The notes under the pieces: model-generated
The model's database searches: none
Told to the model about the DNA's origin: nothing
What the model saw: only the letters and a program-made list of their open reading frames with translations
Position numbers and translations under genes: made by a program
NCBI RefSeq assembly: GCF_021740465.1
Contig: NZ_JAIOZR010000015.1
Location: forward strand, 1 to 51,399
Origin: Chlorobium sp.
GTDB lineage: Bacteria; Bacteroidota; Chlorobiia; Chlorobiales; Chlorobiaceae
DNA: 51,399 nucleotides
Reading direction: 5' to 3'
Shown here: piece by piece, positions 19,102 through 27,792 of the stretch
Layout of the letters: every line of letters starts with the position of its first letter
Position numbering within the stretch: the first letter of the stretch is position 1

Positions 19102-19241
19102 ACTTTTCACAGCTCGCATACCTCTTCTTCACCATATCGCTGGCAGCCGTTTTTGCCGGCATCATAGCGTATTACTACAATCCGGGGAGAAAACAGCAGG
19201 TTGAACGGCCAAAACATACCATGCTGGAACAGGACGAATAA
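19098..19241 (+). CDS. ccoQ: cbb3-type oxidase small subunit CcoQ
   Basis: A 47-residue reading frame with one transmembrane helix (about residues 5-26) followed by YYYNPGRKQQVE and a tail ending MLEQDE, the usual pattern of CcoQ/FixQ, which stabilises the oxidase. It starts inside the ccoO stop codon and lies at the canonical place between ccoO and ccoP. Confidence 0.88.
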   Translation: MNFSQLAYLFFTISLAAVFAGIIAYYYNPGRKQQVERPKHTMLEQDE

Positions 19242-19307
19242 CCTTGCATGAAATCCGGCAAAAATCTGCAAGGCAACCAAACCGCAATAAATCAACAGGA
19301 GGCTAAC

Positions 19308-19769
19308 ATGCACGATACAGGAGAACCCGGAGAGGGCCACAACAGCATCCCGAAGGGATGGCTGCTCTTCTTTTTCGGCGTCATCATCTTTCTGGTCTGG
19401 TACATCGTTTCCTTTACGCCGACGATTTCCGGCTGGTCGTTTTACAGGGGATTTGAAGAAGAGATGGCAAAAGCCGTTCCCGCGGCGAGCCAGAGCCCAG
19501 GGACTCCCGACAAGTACAGCGGCCAGCCGGCAGCCATTGCAGAAGGCAAGGCAATCTACGCCGAAAGCTGCGCCGCATGCCACAATGCCGACGCAACGGG
19601 TGGTATCGGCCCGAACCTCACGGTCACACTGAAATACGGTTCAACCGCTCAGGATATCTATGAATCGGTGGCCAACGGCAGACCGAACGGCATGCCTCCA
19701 TTCATGCAGCAACTTGGAAAAGAGCGAATTTACAAGCTTGTAGCCTTTCTGGAGAGCGTGAAGAAATAA
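19308..19769 (+). CDS. ccoP: cbb3-type oxidase subunit III, short monohaem form
   Basis: The 153-residue protein has an N-terminal FixP-like segment (PKGWLLFFF, one helix about residues 17-37) and one cytochrome c domain with haem motif C88-AA-C91-H92 and axial M129 (GRPNGMPPF). Canonical CcoP is about 300 residues with two haem c groups; here only one is present and there is no frameshift remnant around it. The start at 19308 has a strong CAGGAGG site; an open stretch from 19248 precedes it. It donates electrons to CcoO/CcoN. Confidence 0.9.
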   Translation: MHDTGEPGEGHNSIPKGWLLFFFGVIIFLVWYIVSFTPTISGWSFYRGFEEEMAKAVPAASQSPGTPDKYSGQPAAIAEGKAIYAESCAACHNADATGGIGPNLTVTLKYGSTAQDIYESVANGRPNGMPPFMQQLGKERIYKLVAFLESVKK

Positions 19770-19770
19770 G

Positions 19771-19795
19771 GCTTGCTGCTAATAATACGGCAAGC
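19771..19795 (+). other. intercistronic hairpin between ccoP and ccoG
   Basis: Stem GCTTGCTG (19771-19778) / CGGCAAGC (19788-19795), 8 bp with one G-U pair, loop of 9. There is no T-run, so it is not a typical terminator; it could protect the upstream ccoNOQP message. It starts two bases after the ccoP stop. Confidence 0.45.
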
Positions 19796-19822
19796 GGGAA
19801 GCAATCCAAACATCAGCGTCCT

Positions 19823-20926
19823 GTGTGGAAAAAATACAGAAGAACGGCTCAACTACTGCAAGCCCTGCTCATCACAGGGCTTCCTTTTATCAGGATAAAT
19901 GGCCAGAGCGCCCTGCGTTTCGATATCGGCGAACTTAAACTCTACTTTTTCGGTACGGTCATCTGGATCCGGGAGTTCTACCTGCTGCTCGCGGCCATTC
20001 TCTTCATGCTGCTCTTCATTACCTTTGTAACTGCTGTGTTCGGGCGAATCTGGTGCGGCTGGCTATGTCCCCAAACGGTACTGCTCGATCTCTCCGAAAG
20101 CCTTGCCTCCCGGTTCGGCATGAAAAACAGCAAAACCGTAAGGAACATCCTGCTGCTCCCCATCTCGGCGATTGTATCGCTTACGATGATCTGGTACTTC
20201 GTGCCCCCTCCGGAAACGATGAAGGGCCTCTTCATCTCCCTGCCGGTTACCGCTTTTTTTCTTGTTCTCTGGGTGCTGGTTTACCTTGAACTTGCCTTTC
20301 TCGGAAGAAAATTCTGCATGTCGATCTGCCCTTACGCCATGATGCAGAATGCGCTTTTCGACAAGGATACCCTCGTGATCGAATACGACAAATCGCGCGA
20401 TGATACCTGCATGAAATGCGACTCCTGCGTAAAAGTCTGTCCGGTCGGCATCGACATCAAGGCGGGACTCAGCACAAGGTGCATTGCGTGCGCCGAGTGC
20501 ATCGATGCATGCAGCGCAAAGAGCGAACCTCGCGGCCTTGCGCCTTTCCCGAACTACAAGGGAAAGATATTGAGAGCGAAAACATTCTGGATGGGAGGCA
20601 TTACCGCAGCAGCCGGCATGCTGCTGATCCTTATCATTGCCTTGCGTCCCCCGGTGGATTTCCTCATTACCCGGGACCAGGAACAGCTTCCGGAAGGGCT
20701 GAACCGTTACTCATGGACGGTCTACAACAATAGCGGAAAAACGCTTGACCTTGAACTTTCTGCAGCTCCGGACGTTACCGTTATCGGAGAGCACACCGTG
20801 ACGCTCAAAGCGTACGAAGTAGCACGTGGCAAGGTTTTGCTGAAAGCCTCGGGAAGCGTTCAAAAAGTCCGGTTCACGCTCATCGGCAGCGGCATATCAA
20901 TCCAGAAGGATACAGGTTTTCTATGA
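19823..20926 (+). CDS. ccoG: cytochrome c oxidase accessory protein CcoG (FixG/RdxA)
   Basis: A membrane-bound ferredoxin-like protein of 367 residues needed for cbb3 assembly, where it is linked to copper reduction. It shows CGWLCPQT, SICPYAMMQ and two 4Fe-4S cysteine sets (CMKCDSCVKVCP and CIACAECIDAC), several helices and a C-terminal Ig-like region. It is shorter than proteobacterial CcoG (about 470). The start is a GTG at 19823 without a good ribosome binding site; the frame is open upstream into the ccoP tail, so the true start is unsure. It overlaps ccoH by ATGA. Confidence 0.9.
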   Translation: MWKKYRRTAQLLQALLITGLPFIRINGQSALRFDIGELKLYFFGTVIWIREFYLLLAAILFMLLFITFVTAVFGRIWCGWLCPQTVLLDLSESLASRFGMKNSKTVRNILLLPISAIVSLTMIWYFVPPPETMKGLFISLPVTAFFLVLWVLVYLELAFLGRKFCMSICPYAMMQNALFDKDTLVIEYDKSRDDTCMKCDSCVKVCPVGIDIKAGLSTRCIACAECIDACSAKSEPRGLAPFPNYKGKILRAKTFWMGGITAAAGMLLILIIALRPPVDFLITRDQEQLPEGLNRYSWTVYNNSGKTLDLELSAAPDVTVIGEHTVTLKAYEVARGKVLLKASGSVQKVRFTLIGSGISIQKDTGFL

Positions 20927-21360
20927 AACTCTTTCTCATCGCGCTCTACAGCCTTTTCATCTTTGCCATGGCAAGCGGGATCACCATAGCCTACCGACAG
21001 GCAGAGGGGCTTGTGGAGCCCAACTACTATGAAAAAGCGAGCGCTTACTTCAGCACGAAAACAGCCGAGTCGTATAGCGGACTCTCCGTCGTCCTGCCGG
21101 ACTCCCTGCAAAAAGGAAACAATGACGTCCATGTTACGATTTCAACCCACGGCAAGCCTCTGCGGAATGCCGTGGTGACGTTCTTTGTCGGAAACCTCTC
21201 GAAAAAGACATTCGACCGAACCGTGCCAATGAAAGAGACAGAGCCGGGTAACTACCGGACAACGGCAGTAATCCCTTTCGAAGGAGTATGGCTTGCCCGG
21301 GTGGATATCAGTAAGGATAAACTCCAAACATCAAGAAAATGGTTTATAGAACTCAACTGA
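20923..21360 (+). CDS. ccoH: FixH/CcoH-like cbb3 assembly protein
   Basis: This 145-residue protein has an N-terminal helix (about residues 2-22) followed by EPNYYEKA, the FixH signature, and a periplasmic beta-rich domain. FixH/CcoH works with the CcoI copper ATPase in oxidase maturation. Its start overlaps the ccoG stop. Confidence 0.85.
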   Translation: MKLFLIALYSLFIFAMASGITIAYRQAEGLVEPNYYEKASAYFSTKTAESYSGLSVVLPDSLQKGNNDVHVTISTHGKPLRNAVVTFFVGNLSKKTFDRTVPMKETEPGNYRTTAVIPFEGVWLARVDISKDKLQTSRKWFIELN

Positions 21361-21365
21361 AAGGC

Positions 21366-21767
21366 ATGGGTACAACACTTGTCGCCCTGTTTCTCCTCAC
21401 CGCATGGATGCTGCCTGCCGAACAGAAACCGGACTGTAACATTCACGACGGCCCCTGCACGAAAACGTCCGGGAACACCGCCGTCACCCTTGAAATCAGC
21501 CCTCGTCCGGTAAAACACATGGAAGAACTGCTCTTCAGCGTCACGGTAAAGCCCTGTTCGTCACTTCCCGAAAACCTGATGCTCGACCTCTCCATGCCGG
21601 GTATGGAGATGGGAAAAAACCAGGTCAAGCTCGTTAAAAAGAGCAACTGCCTCTATCAGGGAAAGGGACTCATCGTCAAATGCATGAGTGGTCGCAAGCT
21701 CTGGAAAGCCACCGTACTCTCGGAAAAACTGAACAATCCTGCATTCACCTTTGATGTCAGGGACTGA
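21366..21767 (+). CDS. YtkA-like exported protein in the cco locus
   Basis: The 133-residue product (142 if an ATG at 21339 inside ccoH is used) has an N-terminal hydrophobic segment (TTLVALFLLTAWMLPA), a Cys pair soon after (DCNIHDGPC), and a beta-rich domain with a Met-rich motif (LSMPGMEMGKN) like the YtkA family. The motif and place between ccoH and ccoI suggest a periplasmic copper-handling or assembly role; this is inference. It overlaps the ccoI start by 14 bases. Confidence 0.65.
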   Translation: MGTTLVALFLLTAWMLPAEQKPDCNIHDGPCTKTSGNTAVTLEISPRPVKHMEELLFSVTVKPCSSLPENLMLDLSMPGMEMGKNQVKLVKKSNCLYQGKGLIVKCMSGRKLWKATVLSEKLNNPAFTFDVRD

Positions 21768-24183
21768 GGCTGCCTCCGGCACAGTCCGTTGCGAACACTG
21801 TCTGAGGGAAGTGCCTTTGGCAGCAGCACTCAAAGCGGAGATCGACGGTTCGGTAAAATATTTCTGCTGTCACGGCTGCCTCGGCGTCTACGAGCTTGTA
21901 CACAATGCATCGCTCGATGCTTTCTATGAGCAGCGCTGCCAGTGGCTGCCCGGAGCCCCTTCCTTCGAGAAAACGGATCCTCATGCGTTCAGTTCGACCA
22001 TCGTTAAAATGGAGGAAGGGTGCCGAATCGACCTGCAGCTTTCCGGCATAAGGTGCGCATCATGCGTCTGGCTGATTGAAAAATACCTCTCTAAACAGGA
22101 GGGCATCCATTCCGTCAGGGTGAACTACGCGACAAACAGGGCAGCTATCCACTGGAATCCCGAAGTGACCGGGCTCGACGCGATTCTCGAAACGCTCCAC
22201 TCGCTCGGTTATACAGCGCGACCCGTGCGAAGCGGCGGCACGACGGAAAGCCTCGCAAGAGAAAAACAGGAACTGCTGCTGCGATTCGGCACCGCCGGAT
22301 TCTTCTCGATGCAGCTCATGCTGATCGTTGCCGCTCTCTATGCCGGCTTTTTTCAGGGTATCGAAACCGAGTACAGGCTCGCGTTCCAGCTGATCTCCTG
22401 GGCGCTGGCGACTCCGGTCGTGCTCTATTCCGGCTACCCGTTCCTTGCCGGAGCGCTTCGATCCATCCGTTCGCTGAACCCGAACATGGACCTGCTCGTT
22501 GCCCTTGGCTCCCTTTCTGCCTACCTCTACAGCATCGCCATGATCCCTCTCGGCGGGGAGGTTTTCTTTGACACCTCCGCAATGATCGTCACCTTCATCC
22601 TGCTTGGACGGTTCCTTGAAGCCGGCTCGCGTCTCAAGGCAGGCAACGCCATTGTCGCGCTTGCCGGGCTGCAACCGCAGGAGGCTGTACTGGCAAAAGA
22701 AAACGGGGAGCGGCAGACGGTCTCGCTCGATCAGGTCCCGCCCGGCAGCATCATCGAAATCATTCCCGGAGCGAAAATTCCGCTTGATGGTACAGTCATC
22801 GAGGGAAAAGCGGAAATCAACGAGTCGATGCTGACCGGCGAGTCGCTTCCCGTCATGAAAAGATCCGGAAGCAACATCTTTGCAGGAACGGTGAACGGAA
22901 ACGGGCGTCTGCTTGCCCGCGTTACCGGTAGTCCGGGAGAGACCCTGCTCGCCGGTATCATCAGAACCGTCGAAGAAGCCCAGTCGCGCAGGGCCCCCGT
23001 CCAGCAGCTTGCCGACAGGGTTGCAGGATACTTCGTTCCTGCAATCCTGCTGATCGCGCTTCTGACCTTTCTCTACAGGACGAATACCGGCGGCCAAAGT
23101 TCAGTCAGTGCGCTCATGAATGCGGTCTCGGTCCTTGTTATCGCCTGTCCCTGCGCTCTCGGTCTTGCCACTCCCCTTGCCATACTCGTAGGTTCGACCG
23201 CTGCGGGAAAAGAGGGGGTTCTCATCAAGGGAGGAGATATCTTCGAAACCGTCTCGAAAACAACCCTCGTGGCGTTCGATAAAACCGGCACTATAACCAG
23301 GGGCAAACCCTCGATTACCGACATCGTGGATTTCGGCACGACTCCGGACCTGCTCAGGTATGCCGCGTCGCTGGAATCGGTTTCGGAGCATCCGTCCGGA
23401 AAAGCCATAGCGGCAGAATGGAACGGGGAACTCCTGTCTGTGGAAGCATTCCGGGCATTTCCGGGCCAGGGGGTTTCCGGCACCCTGCAGAATGAAACAT
23501 GGCTGGCCGGATCGCCTGCATTCATGCGGCACAATCAGGTGGAACTCACCCCCGAACAGAACGCACAAGCACAAAGGCTCGAGGAGGAAGGGAAAACCGT
23601 GGTCATGCTCGCCCGGGGAACCCGGTCCGCAGGCATGATAGGCCTCATCGACGAGATACGCGACGACCTGCCGGAACTGCTGTCGGCTTTGAGGCGGCGC
23701 GGCATGAAAATCATGATGCTGACCGGCGACAACCCCGGAGTGGCATCCCGGATCGCAGCACGGTGCGGCATAACCGACATGCAGGCCGGACTGTCGCCTG
23801 CGGGAAAGGCATCGGTCATCGAAAAGCTCAAAGCGGCGGGAGAAACCGTCATGATGGTTGGCGACGGCATCAACGACGCTCCGGCTCTTACCGCTGCGGA
23901 CACGGGGGTCACGCTTGGCAGCGCTACCGGCATCGCGCTTGAAAGCGCGGGAGTCGCCGTGCTCACCGACAGGCTGCTCCTTGTCGATACGCTCATCGAA
24001 CGCTCGAAACGGTGCTTCTCGGTTATTCGCCAGAATCTTGCCTGGGCGTTTCTCTACAATCTTGCCGCCGTGCCTCTTGCAGTTTCAGGCGTACTGCACC
24101 CCATCGTCGCCGCGCTGCTGATGGCGTCGAGCTCCCTTATCGTGGTCGGCAACTCCCTTCGGCTGCAGAAAACCCATACATGA
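21754..24183 (+). CDS. ccoI: copper-transporting P-type ATPase CcoI/FixI
   Basis: This 809-residue P1B ATPase moves copper for the cbb3 binuclear centre. It has an N-terminal cysteine-rich metal domain (C13/C16, C38-C39, C42), an HMA domain with C101-AS-C104, TGES, the CPC membrane motif (C465-P-C467), phosphorylation site D509 in DKTGTIT, and GDGINDAP. The ATG at 21754 is preferred to a TTG one codon earlier. The extra N-terminal cysteine cluster is typical of the FixI/CcoI branch. It is followed after 3 bases by ccoS. Confidence 0.95.
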   Translation: MSGTEAASGTVRCEHCLREVPLAAALKAEIDGSVKYFCCHGCLGVYELVHNASLDAFYEQRCQWLPGAPSFEKTDPHAFSSTIVKMEEGCRIDLQLSGIRCASCVWLIEKYLSKQEGIHSVRVNYATNRAAIHWNPEVTGLDAILETLHSLGYTARPVRSGGTTESLAREKQELLLRFGTAGFFSMQLMLIVAALYAGFFQGIETEYRLAFQLISWALATPVVLYSGYPFLAGALRSIRSLNPNMDLLVALGSLSAYLYSIAMIPLGGEVFFDTSAMIVTFILLGRFLEAGSRLKAGNAIVALAGLQPQEAVLAKENGERQTVSLDQVPPGSIIEIIPGAKIPLDGTVIEGKAEINESMLTGESLPVMKRSGSNIFAGTVNGNGRLLARVTGSPGETLLAGIIRTVEEAQSRRAPVQQLADRVAGYFVPAILLIALLTFLYRTNTGGQSSVSALMNAVSVLVIACPCALGLATPLAILVGSTAAGKEGVLIKGGDIFETVSKTTLVAFDKTGTITRGKPSITDIVDFGTTPDLLRYAASLESVSEHPSGKAIAAEWNGELLSVEAFRAFPGQGVSGTLQNETWLAGSPAFMRHNQVELTPEQNAQAQRLEEEGKTVVMLARGTRSAGMIGLIDEIRDDLPELLSALRRRGMKIMMLTGDNPGVASRIAARCGITDMQAGLSPAGKASVIEKLKAAGETVMMVGDGINDAPALTAADTGVTLGSATGIALESAGVAVLTDRLLLVDTLIERSKRCFSVIRQNLAWAFLYNLAAVPLAVSGVLHPIVAALLMASSSLIVVGNSLRLQKTHT

Positions 24184-24186
24184 GAC

Positions 24187-24378
24187 ATGGACAGCATCTA
24201 CTACCTCATCATCATCGGATTCGTCTTCGGCACGGCAGCATGGCTGCTCTTCATCTGGGCGGTCCGCAGCGGGCAGTTCGACGATCCCGAAGCTCCGAAA
24301 TACCGAATGCTCGACGACGATGACGAACAGTTGCACTCGCCAGGAGCAGATAAAACCCGAAAATCCACCAAAAAATGA
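24187..24378 (+). CDS. ccoS: cbb3-type oxidase assembly protein CcoS
   Basis: This 63-residue single-helix protein (helix about residues 4-26) contains the CcoS pattern WAVRSGQFDDPE followed by an acidic tail, RMLDDDDEQ. CcoS is needed for cofactor insertion into CcoN. It overlaps the next gene by 4 bases (ATGA). Confidence 0.92.
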   Translation: MDSIYYLIIIGFVFGTAAWLLFIWAVRSGQFDDPEAPKYRMLDDDDEQLHSPGADKTRKSTKK

Positions 24379-25058
24379 GCGCCCTCGCCAATACCGCAAT
24401 CACCATGTTCATCACCGGACTTACCGGAGGATTCGGACACTGTATCAGCATGTGCGGTCCCGTCGTGGCCGCCTACTCTCTGGGCGAGACTCGCAGCGGC
24501 ATGCTGCATCACCTGCTCTACAACGCCGGAAGAGTCACCACCTACACCCTGCTGGGCGCCATTGTAGGACTCTCCGGTTCGTTCCTCGTCCTGACCGCAT
24601 CCATCGAACGCTTCCAGACCGTCATCATGATGCTGGCGGGCCTCTCGATCATCCTGATGGGGCTTGCCACGCTCGATATCGTGCCTGCAGGCAAAGCAAT
24701 CAACAGCTGCTCGTGGATCATGCCCCGCATCGGAAAACTTATGAACCTTTTCAGGGGATCCCGCTCTATCGGAGCCTATTATCCCATGGGAGTGCTGCTC
24801 GGATTCCTGCCCTGCGGCCTTACCTATACGGCATTGCTTACGGCTGCCCGAACTGCCATGGAGGCAGAGAACCACGCTTCGGGACTGCTCGAGGGTGGCC
24901 TCATCATGCTGTGCTTCGGTCTCGGCACCGTACCATCCCTTCTCATCGTGGGCAAGGCCATACACCTTTTCAGCGAAAAATCCCGTAAAACGCTCTACCG
25001 CATCGCAGGTGTCATCATGATCCTCACCGGTATTTACTTCACCCTGTCGGCATTCTGA
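24375..25058 (+). CDS. SafE/UreH-like membrane protein (DsbD_2-type)
   Basis: The 227-residue protein has about six helices in two similar halves, with GGFGHCISMCGPVVAAY near the N-terminus and LGFLPCGLTYTALL mid-protein: Cys/Pro-containing motifs of the TauE-SafE/UreH-like family. Members next to ccoS are common and are thought to help copper or haem delivery; sulfite export is only the family name. It is coupled to ccoS and ends the cbb3 assembly block. Confidence 0.8.
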   Translation: MSALANTAITMFITGLTGGFGHCISMCGPVVAAYSLGETRSGMLHHLLYNAGRVTTYTLLGAIVGLSGSFLVLTASIERFQTVIMMLAGLSIILMGLATLDIVPAGKAINSCSWIMPRIGKLMNLFRGSRSIGAYYPMGVLLGFLPCGLTYTALLTAARTAMEAENHASGLLEGGLIMLCFGLGTVPSLLIVGKAIHLFSEKSRKTLYRIAGVIMILTGIYFTLSAF

Positions 25059-25235
25059 AGCTCGATCCTGCTGCATGAAAGAAGGGACACCCTGCAACGA
25101 TCCCGGAAAAAACATTCCGCTCATTTGGACCGCAATAAAAAAAGACTATTTCAGGACTATTTTATAATGGATCAGCATTTTATTATAATGAACATTGTTA
25201 CCATACCTCATGTAACTATTGCCAAGGAGATCCTT

Positions 25236-26591
25236 ATGGACACGCTCTTTCTCGCTCGGCTTCAGTTCGCCTTCACTTCCGTCTTTCACTTCTTTTTCGT
25301 TCCGCTAACCCTCGGCCTTTCCATTTTTACGGCAATAATGGAAACCGCCTGGGTGAGAACCGGTAACGAGAAGTACAGGAAGCTGACGCAATTCTGGGGC
25401 AAGCTCTTCCTCATCAACTTTGCTGTCGGCGTGGTGACCGGCATCGTCATGGAGTTCCAGTTCGGCATGAACTGGTCCGAGTACTCTCGTTTCGTCGGCG
25501 ACATCTTCGGCGTTCCGCTCGCCATAGAAGCGCTGCTCGCCTTTTTCCTTGAATCGGTTTTTCTCGGCATCTGGGTCTTCGGCTGGGACAGGCTCCCCAA
25601 AGCCCTGCATGCCGCCTCGATCTGGCTGGTCGCTATCGGTTCGAACCTTTCAGCCCTGTGGATTCTCGTTGCGAACTCCTTCATGCAGTCGCCGGTCGGC
25701 TACAAAATGGCCGCAGACGGATCGAGAGCGGAAATGACCGACTTTGCGGCACTGCTCTTTAACCCCTATGTCTGGAAGCAGTTCCCCCATGTGCTGGCCG
25801 GAGGCCTTGTTACCGGAGGATTTCTGGTCATCGCCGTCAGCTCGTGGCACCTCGTCAGAGGCTCGAAGGATCGCAGTGCATTTGAAACCTCGATGAAATT
25901 CGGTGCCGTCTACGCCTTTATAGGTACCATTCTGGTCACCCTCGCCGGCCACACCCAGATGCAGGATCTTATCGAATCGCAGCCTATGAAAGTCGCTGCT
26001 GCAGAAGCACTATGGGAAACAGAGAACCCGGCCAGCTTCTCGCTCTTCACGGTCGGCAATGAAAAAGAGCTGAAAGACGTTTTCGCCATACGCATTCCCG
26101 GTATGCTCTCCTTCCTTGCCTACAACTCGTTCGAAGGCGAAGTGAAAGGCATCAAGAATCTGCAGAAGGAGTATGAACTGAAATACGGCCCGGGCAACTA
26201 CATCCCCTCCATAATCACGGCATACTGGAGCTTCCGGTTCATGGTAGGTGCGGGAACGCTGATGCTCCTGGTTTCGATCGTTGCTCTCTACAAGGTCATA
26301 AGGGAGAACTACACCTTCTCTCCGCTGCTCGGAGCGATCATGTTCTGGTCCTTCCTGTTGCCCTATATTGCAAACTCGGCAGGGTGGATTCTGGCCGAAA
26401 TGGGCCGCCAGCCGTGGATCGTCTTCGGCCTTCTGAAAACCGAGGATGCCGTCTCTCCTGCATCGGTAGTCAGCAGTGGAGAGTTGCTTCTTTCGATAGC
26501 AGCATTCTTCATCATTTACGGACTGCTTACGATCGTCGATGTGTTCCTTTTGAAAAAAAATGCCGCAGCAGGCCTGGAAGCTGCCCAGTAA
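25236..26591 (+). CDS. cydA: cytochrome bd-type quinol oxidase subunit I
   Basis: This subunit binds haems b558, b595 and d and oxidises quinol. The 451-residue protein has H18 (SVFHFFFVP), H185 (FPHVLAGG) and M389 (ILAEMGRQPW) as haem ligands, with the expected helices. At 451 residues against about 520 in E. coli CydA it has the short Q-loop type. The ATG at 25236 has a strong AAGGAGAT site; upstream codons from 25125 are probably leader. It is adjacent to the cbb3 locus but has its own AT-rich 177-bp upstream gap. Confidence 0.95.
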   Translation: MDTLFLARLQFAFTSVFHFFFVPLTLGLSIFTAIMETAWVRTGNEKYRKLTQFWGKLFLINFAVGVVTGIVMEFQFGMNWSEYSRFVGDIFGVPLAIEALLAFFLESVFLGIWVFGWDRLPKALHAASIWLVAIGSNLSALWILVANSFMQSPVGYKMAADGSRAEMTDFAALLFNPYVWKQFPHVLAGGLVTGGFLVIAVSSWHLVRGSKDRSAFETSMKFGAVYAFIGTILVTLAGHTQMQDLIESQPMKVAAAEALWETENPASFSLFTVGNEKELKDVFAIRIPGMLSFLAYNSFEGEVKGIKNLQKEYELKYGPGNYIPSIITAYWSFRFMVGAGTLMLLVSIVALYKVIRENYTFSPLLGAIMFWSFLLPYIANSAGWILAEMGRQPWIVFGLLKTEDAVSPASVVSSGELLLSIAAFFIIYGLLTIVDVFLLKKNAAAGLEAAQ

Positions 26592-26610
26592 ACCCTGAAG
26601 GAGAACAACT

Positions 26611-27624
26611 ATGGATCTGCAAACAATCTGGTTCATCCTGGTTACCGTGCTCTTTACCGGATTCTTCGTTCTCGAAGGGTTCGATTTCGGAGTCGGCATC
26701 CTGCATCCGTTCATGAGTTCCGACGACCGCGAACGGCGCGCTGTCATCAACACTATCGGACCGTTCTGGGACGGCAATGAAGTCTGGCTCATCACTGCCG
26801 GTGGAGCGATGTTCGCGGCTTTTCCCGAGTGGTATGCCACGCTTTTCAGCGGGTTCTACCCTGCCCTGCTCCTCATGCTCGTCGCACTGATCATGCGCGG
26901 AGTCGCATTCGAGTTCCGCAGCAAGCACGACAACCCCGCCTGGCGCAGTTTCTGGGACTGGAGCATCTTCGCTGGCAGCGCCATTCCCGCCCTTCTGTGG
27001 GGGGTCGCACTGGCGAACTTCATCCGAGGCGTACCGATCGACCAGTCGATGAACTATGCCGGCGGGTTTTTCAACCTGCTCAATCCCTATGCCCTGGTCT
27101 GCGGACTTGCATCCCTCTGCATCTTCACCCTTCACGGGGCGGTATTCCTTACCCTGAAAACCACCGACATCCTTCGGGAACGGGCCATGAACCTTGCCAA
27201 AAAGATGTGGGCTCCGGCAACGCTGCTCTCCCTTGCATTTACGATTTATACCTCCATTGAAACCGACCTGTTCCGGAGACTTGGACTGAACCCCGGCATC
27301 ATCCCGGTATTCAGCATACTCGCGCTGCTCTCGGTGATCGTGCTGCTCAGGAGGAACGCTTCCGGATGGGCGTTCGCCATGACCGCCGTAGCCATCGCGT
27401 TCTCGACCGTCACGATCTTTATGGGCCTCTTCCCCAGAGTACTCGTTTCGAGCCTCAACCCCGAATGGAGCCTCACCATTTACAACAGCTCCTCCTCGGA
27501 CTATACGCTCGGGATCATGACCATCGTGGCAGCCATCTTTGTCCCGATCGTCCTCGTCTATCAGGGATGGAGCTACTGGGTCTTCCGCCAGCGCGTAACA
27601 CCGGACTCCGAACTCGAGTACTGA
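26611..27624 (+). CDS. cydB: cytochrome bd-type quinol oxidase subunit II
   Basis: This 337-residue partner of CydA has about eight helices and the family N-terminus (FFVLEGFDFGVG) plus GPFWDGNEVWLI. A GGAG site precedes the ATG, 19 bases after cydA. The CydA-CydB dimer reduces oxygen without proton pumping and would act in oxygen scavenging here. An imperfect terminator follows. Confidence 0.95.
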   Translation: MDLQTIWFILVTVLFTGFFVLEGFDFGVGILHPFMSSDDRERRAVINTIGPFWDGNEVWLITAGGAMFAAFPEWYATLFSGFYPALLLMLVALIMRGVAFEFRSKHDNPAWRSFWDWSIFAGSAIPALLWGVALANFIRGVPIDQSMNYAGGFFNLLNPYALVCGLASLCIFTLHGAVFLTLKTTDILRERAMNLAKKMWAPATLLSLAFTIYTSIETDLFRRLGLNPGIIPVFSILALLSVIVLLRRNASGWAFAMTAVAIAFSTVTIFMGLFPRVLVSSLNPEWSLTIYNSSSSDYTLGIMTIVAAIFVPIVLVYQGWSYWVFRQRVTPDSELEY

Positions 27625-27647
27625 GTGCCCTGATTGACCCGTCTTCC

Positions 27648-27673
27648 TGCGCCCCGGAACATAACGGGGCGCA
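27648..27673 (+). terminator. hairpin after cydB, probable terminator
   Basis: Perfect 9-bp stem TGCGCCCCG (27648-27656) / CGGGGCGCA (27665-27673), loop of 8. The following T-tract is interrupted (TTCATTTCG), so termination efficiency is uncertain. Confidence 0.7.
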
Positions 27674-27792
27674 TTCATTTCGAGGGTCTTTTTCTCCCGG
27701 AAATCCGCAAAAAAAGGGCAATATTTTTTTAATTTTTCTTTCGGGGCATACACCATGCTGCCGATTGCCTGCCAATTCACCAGTCACCAGCC

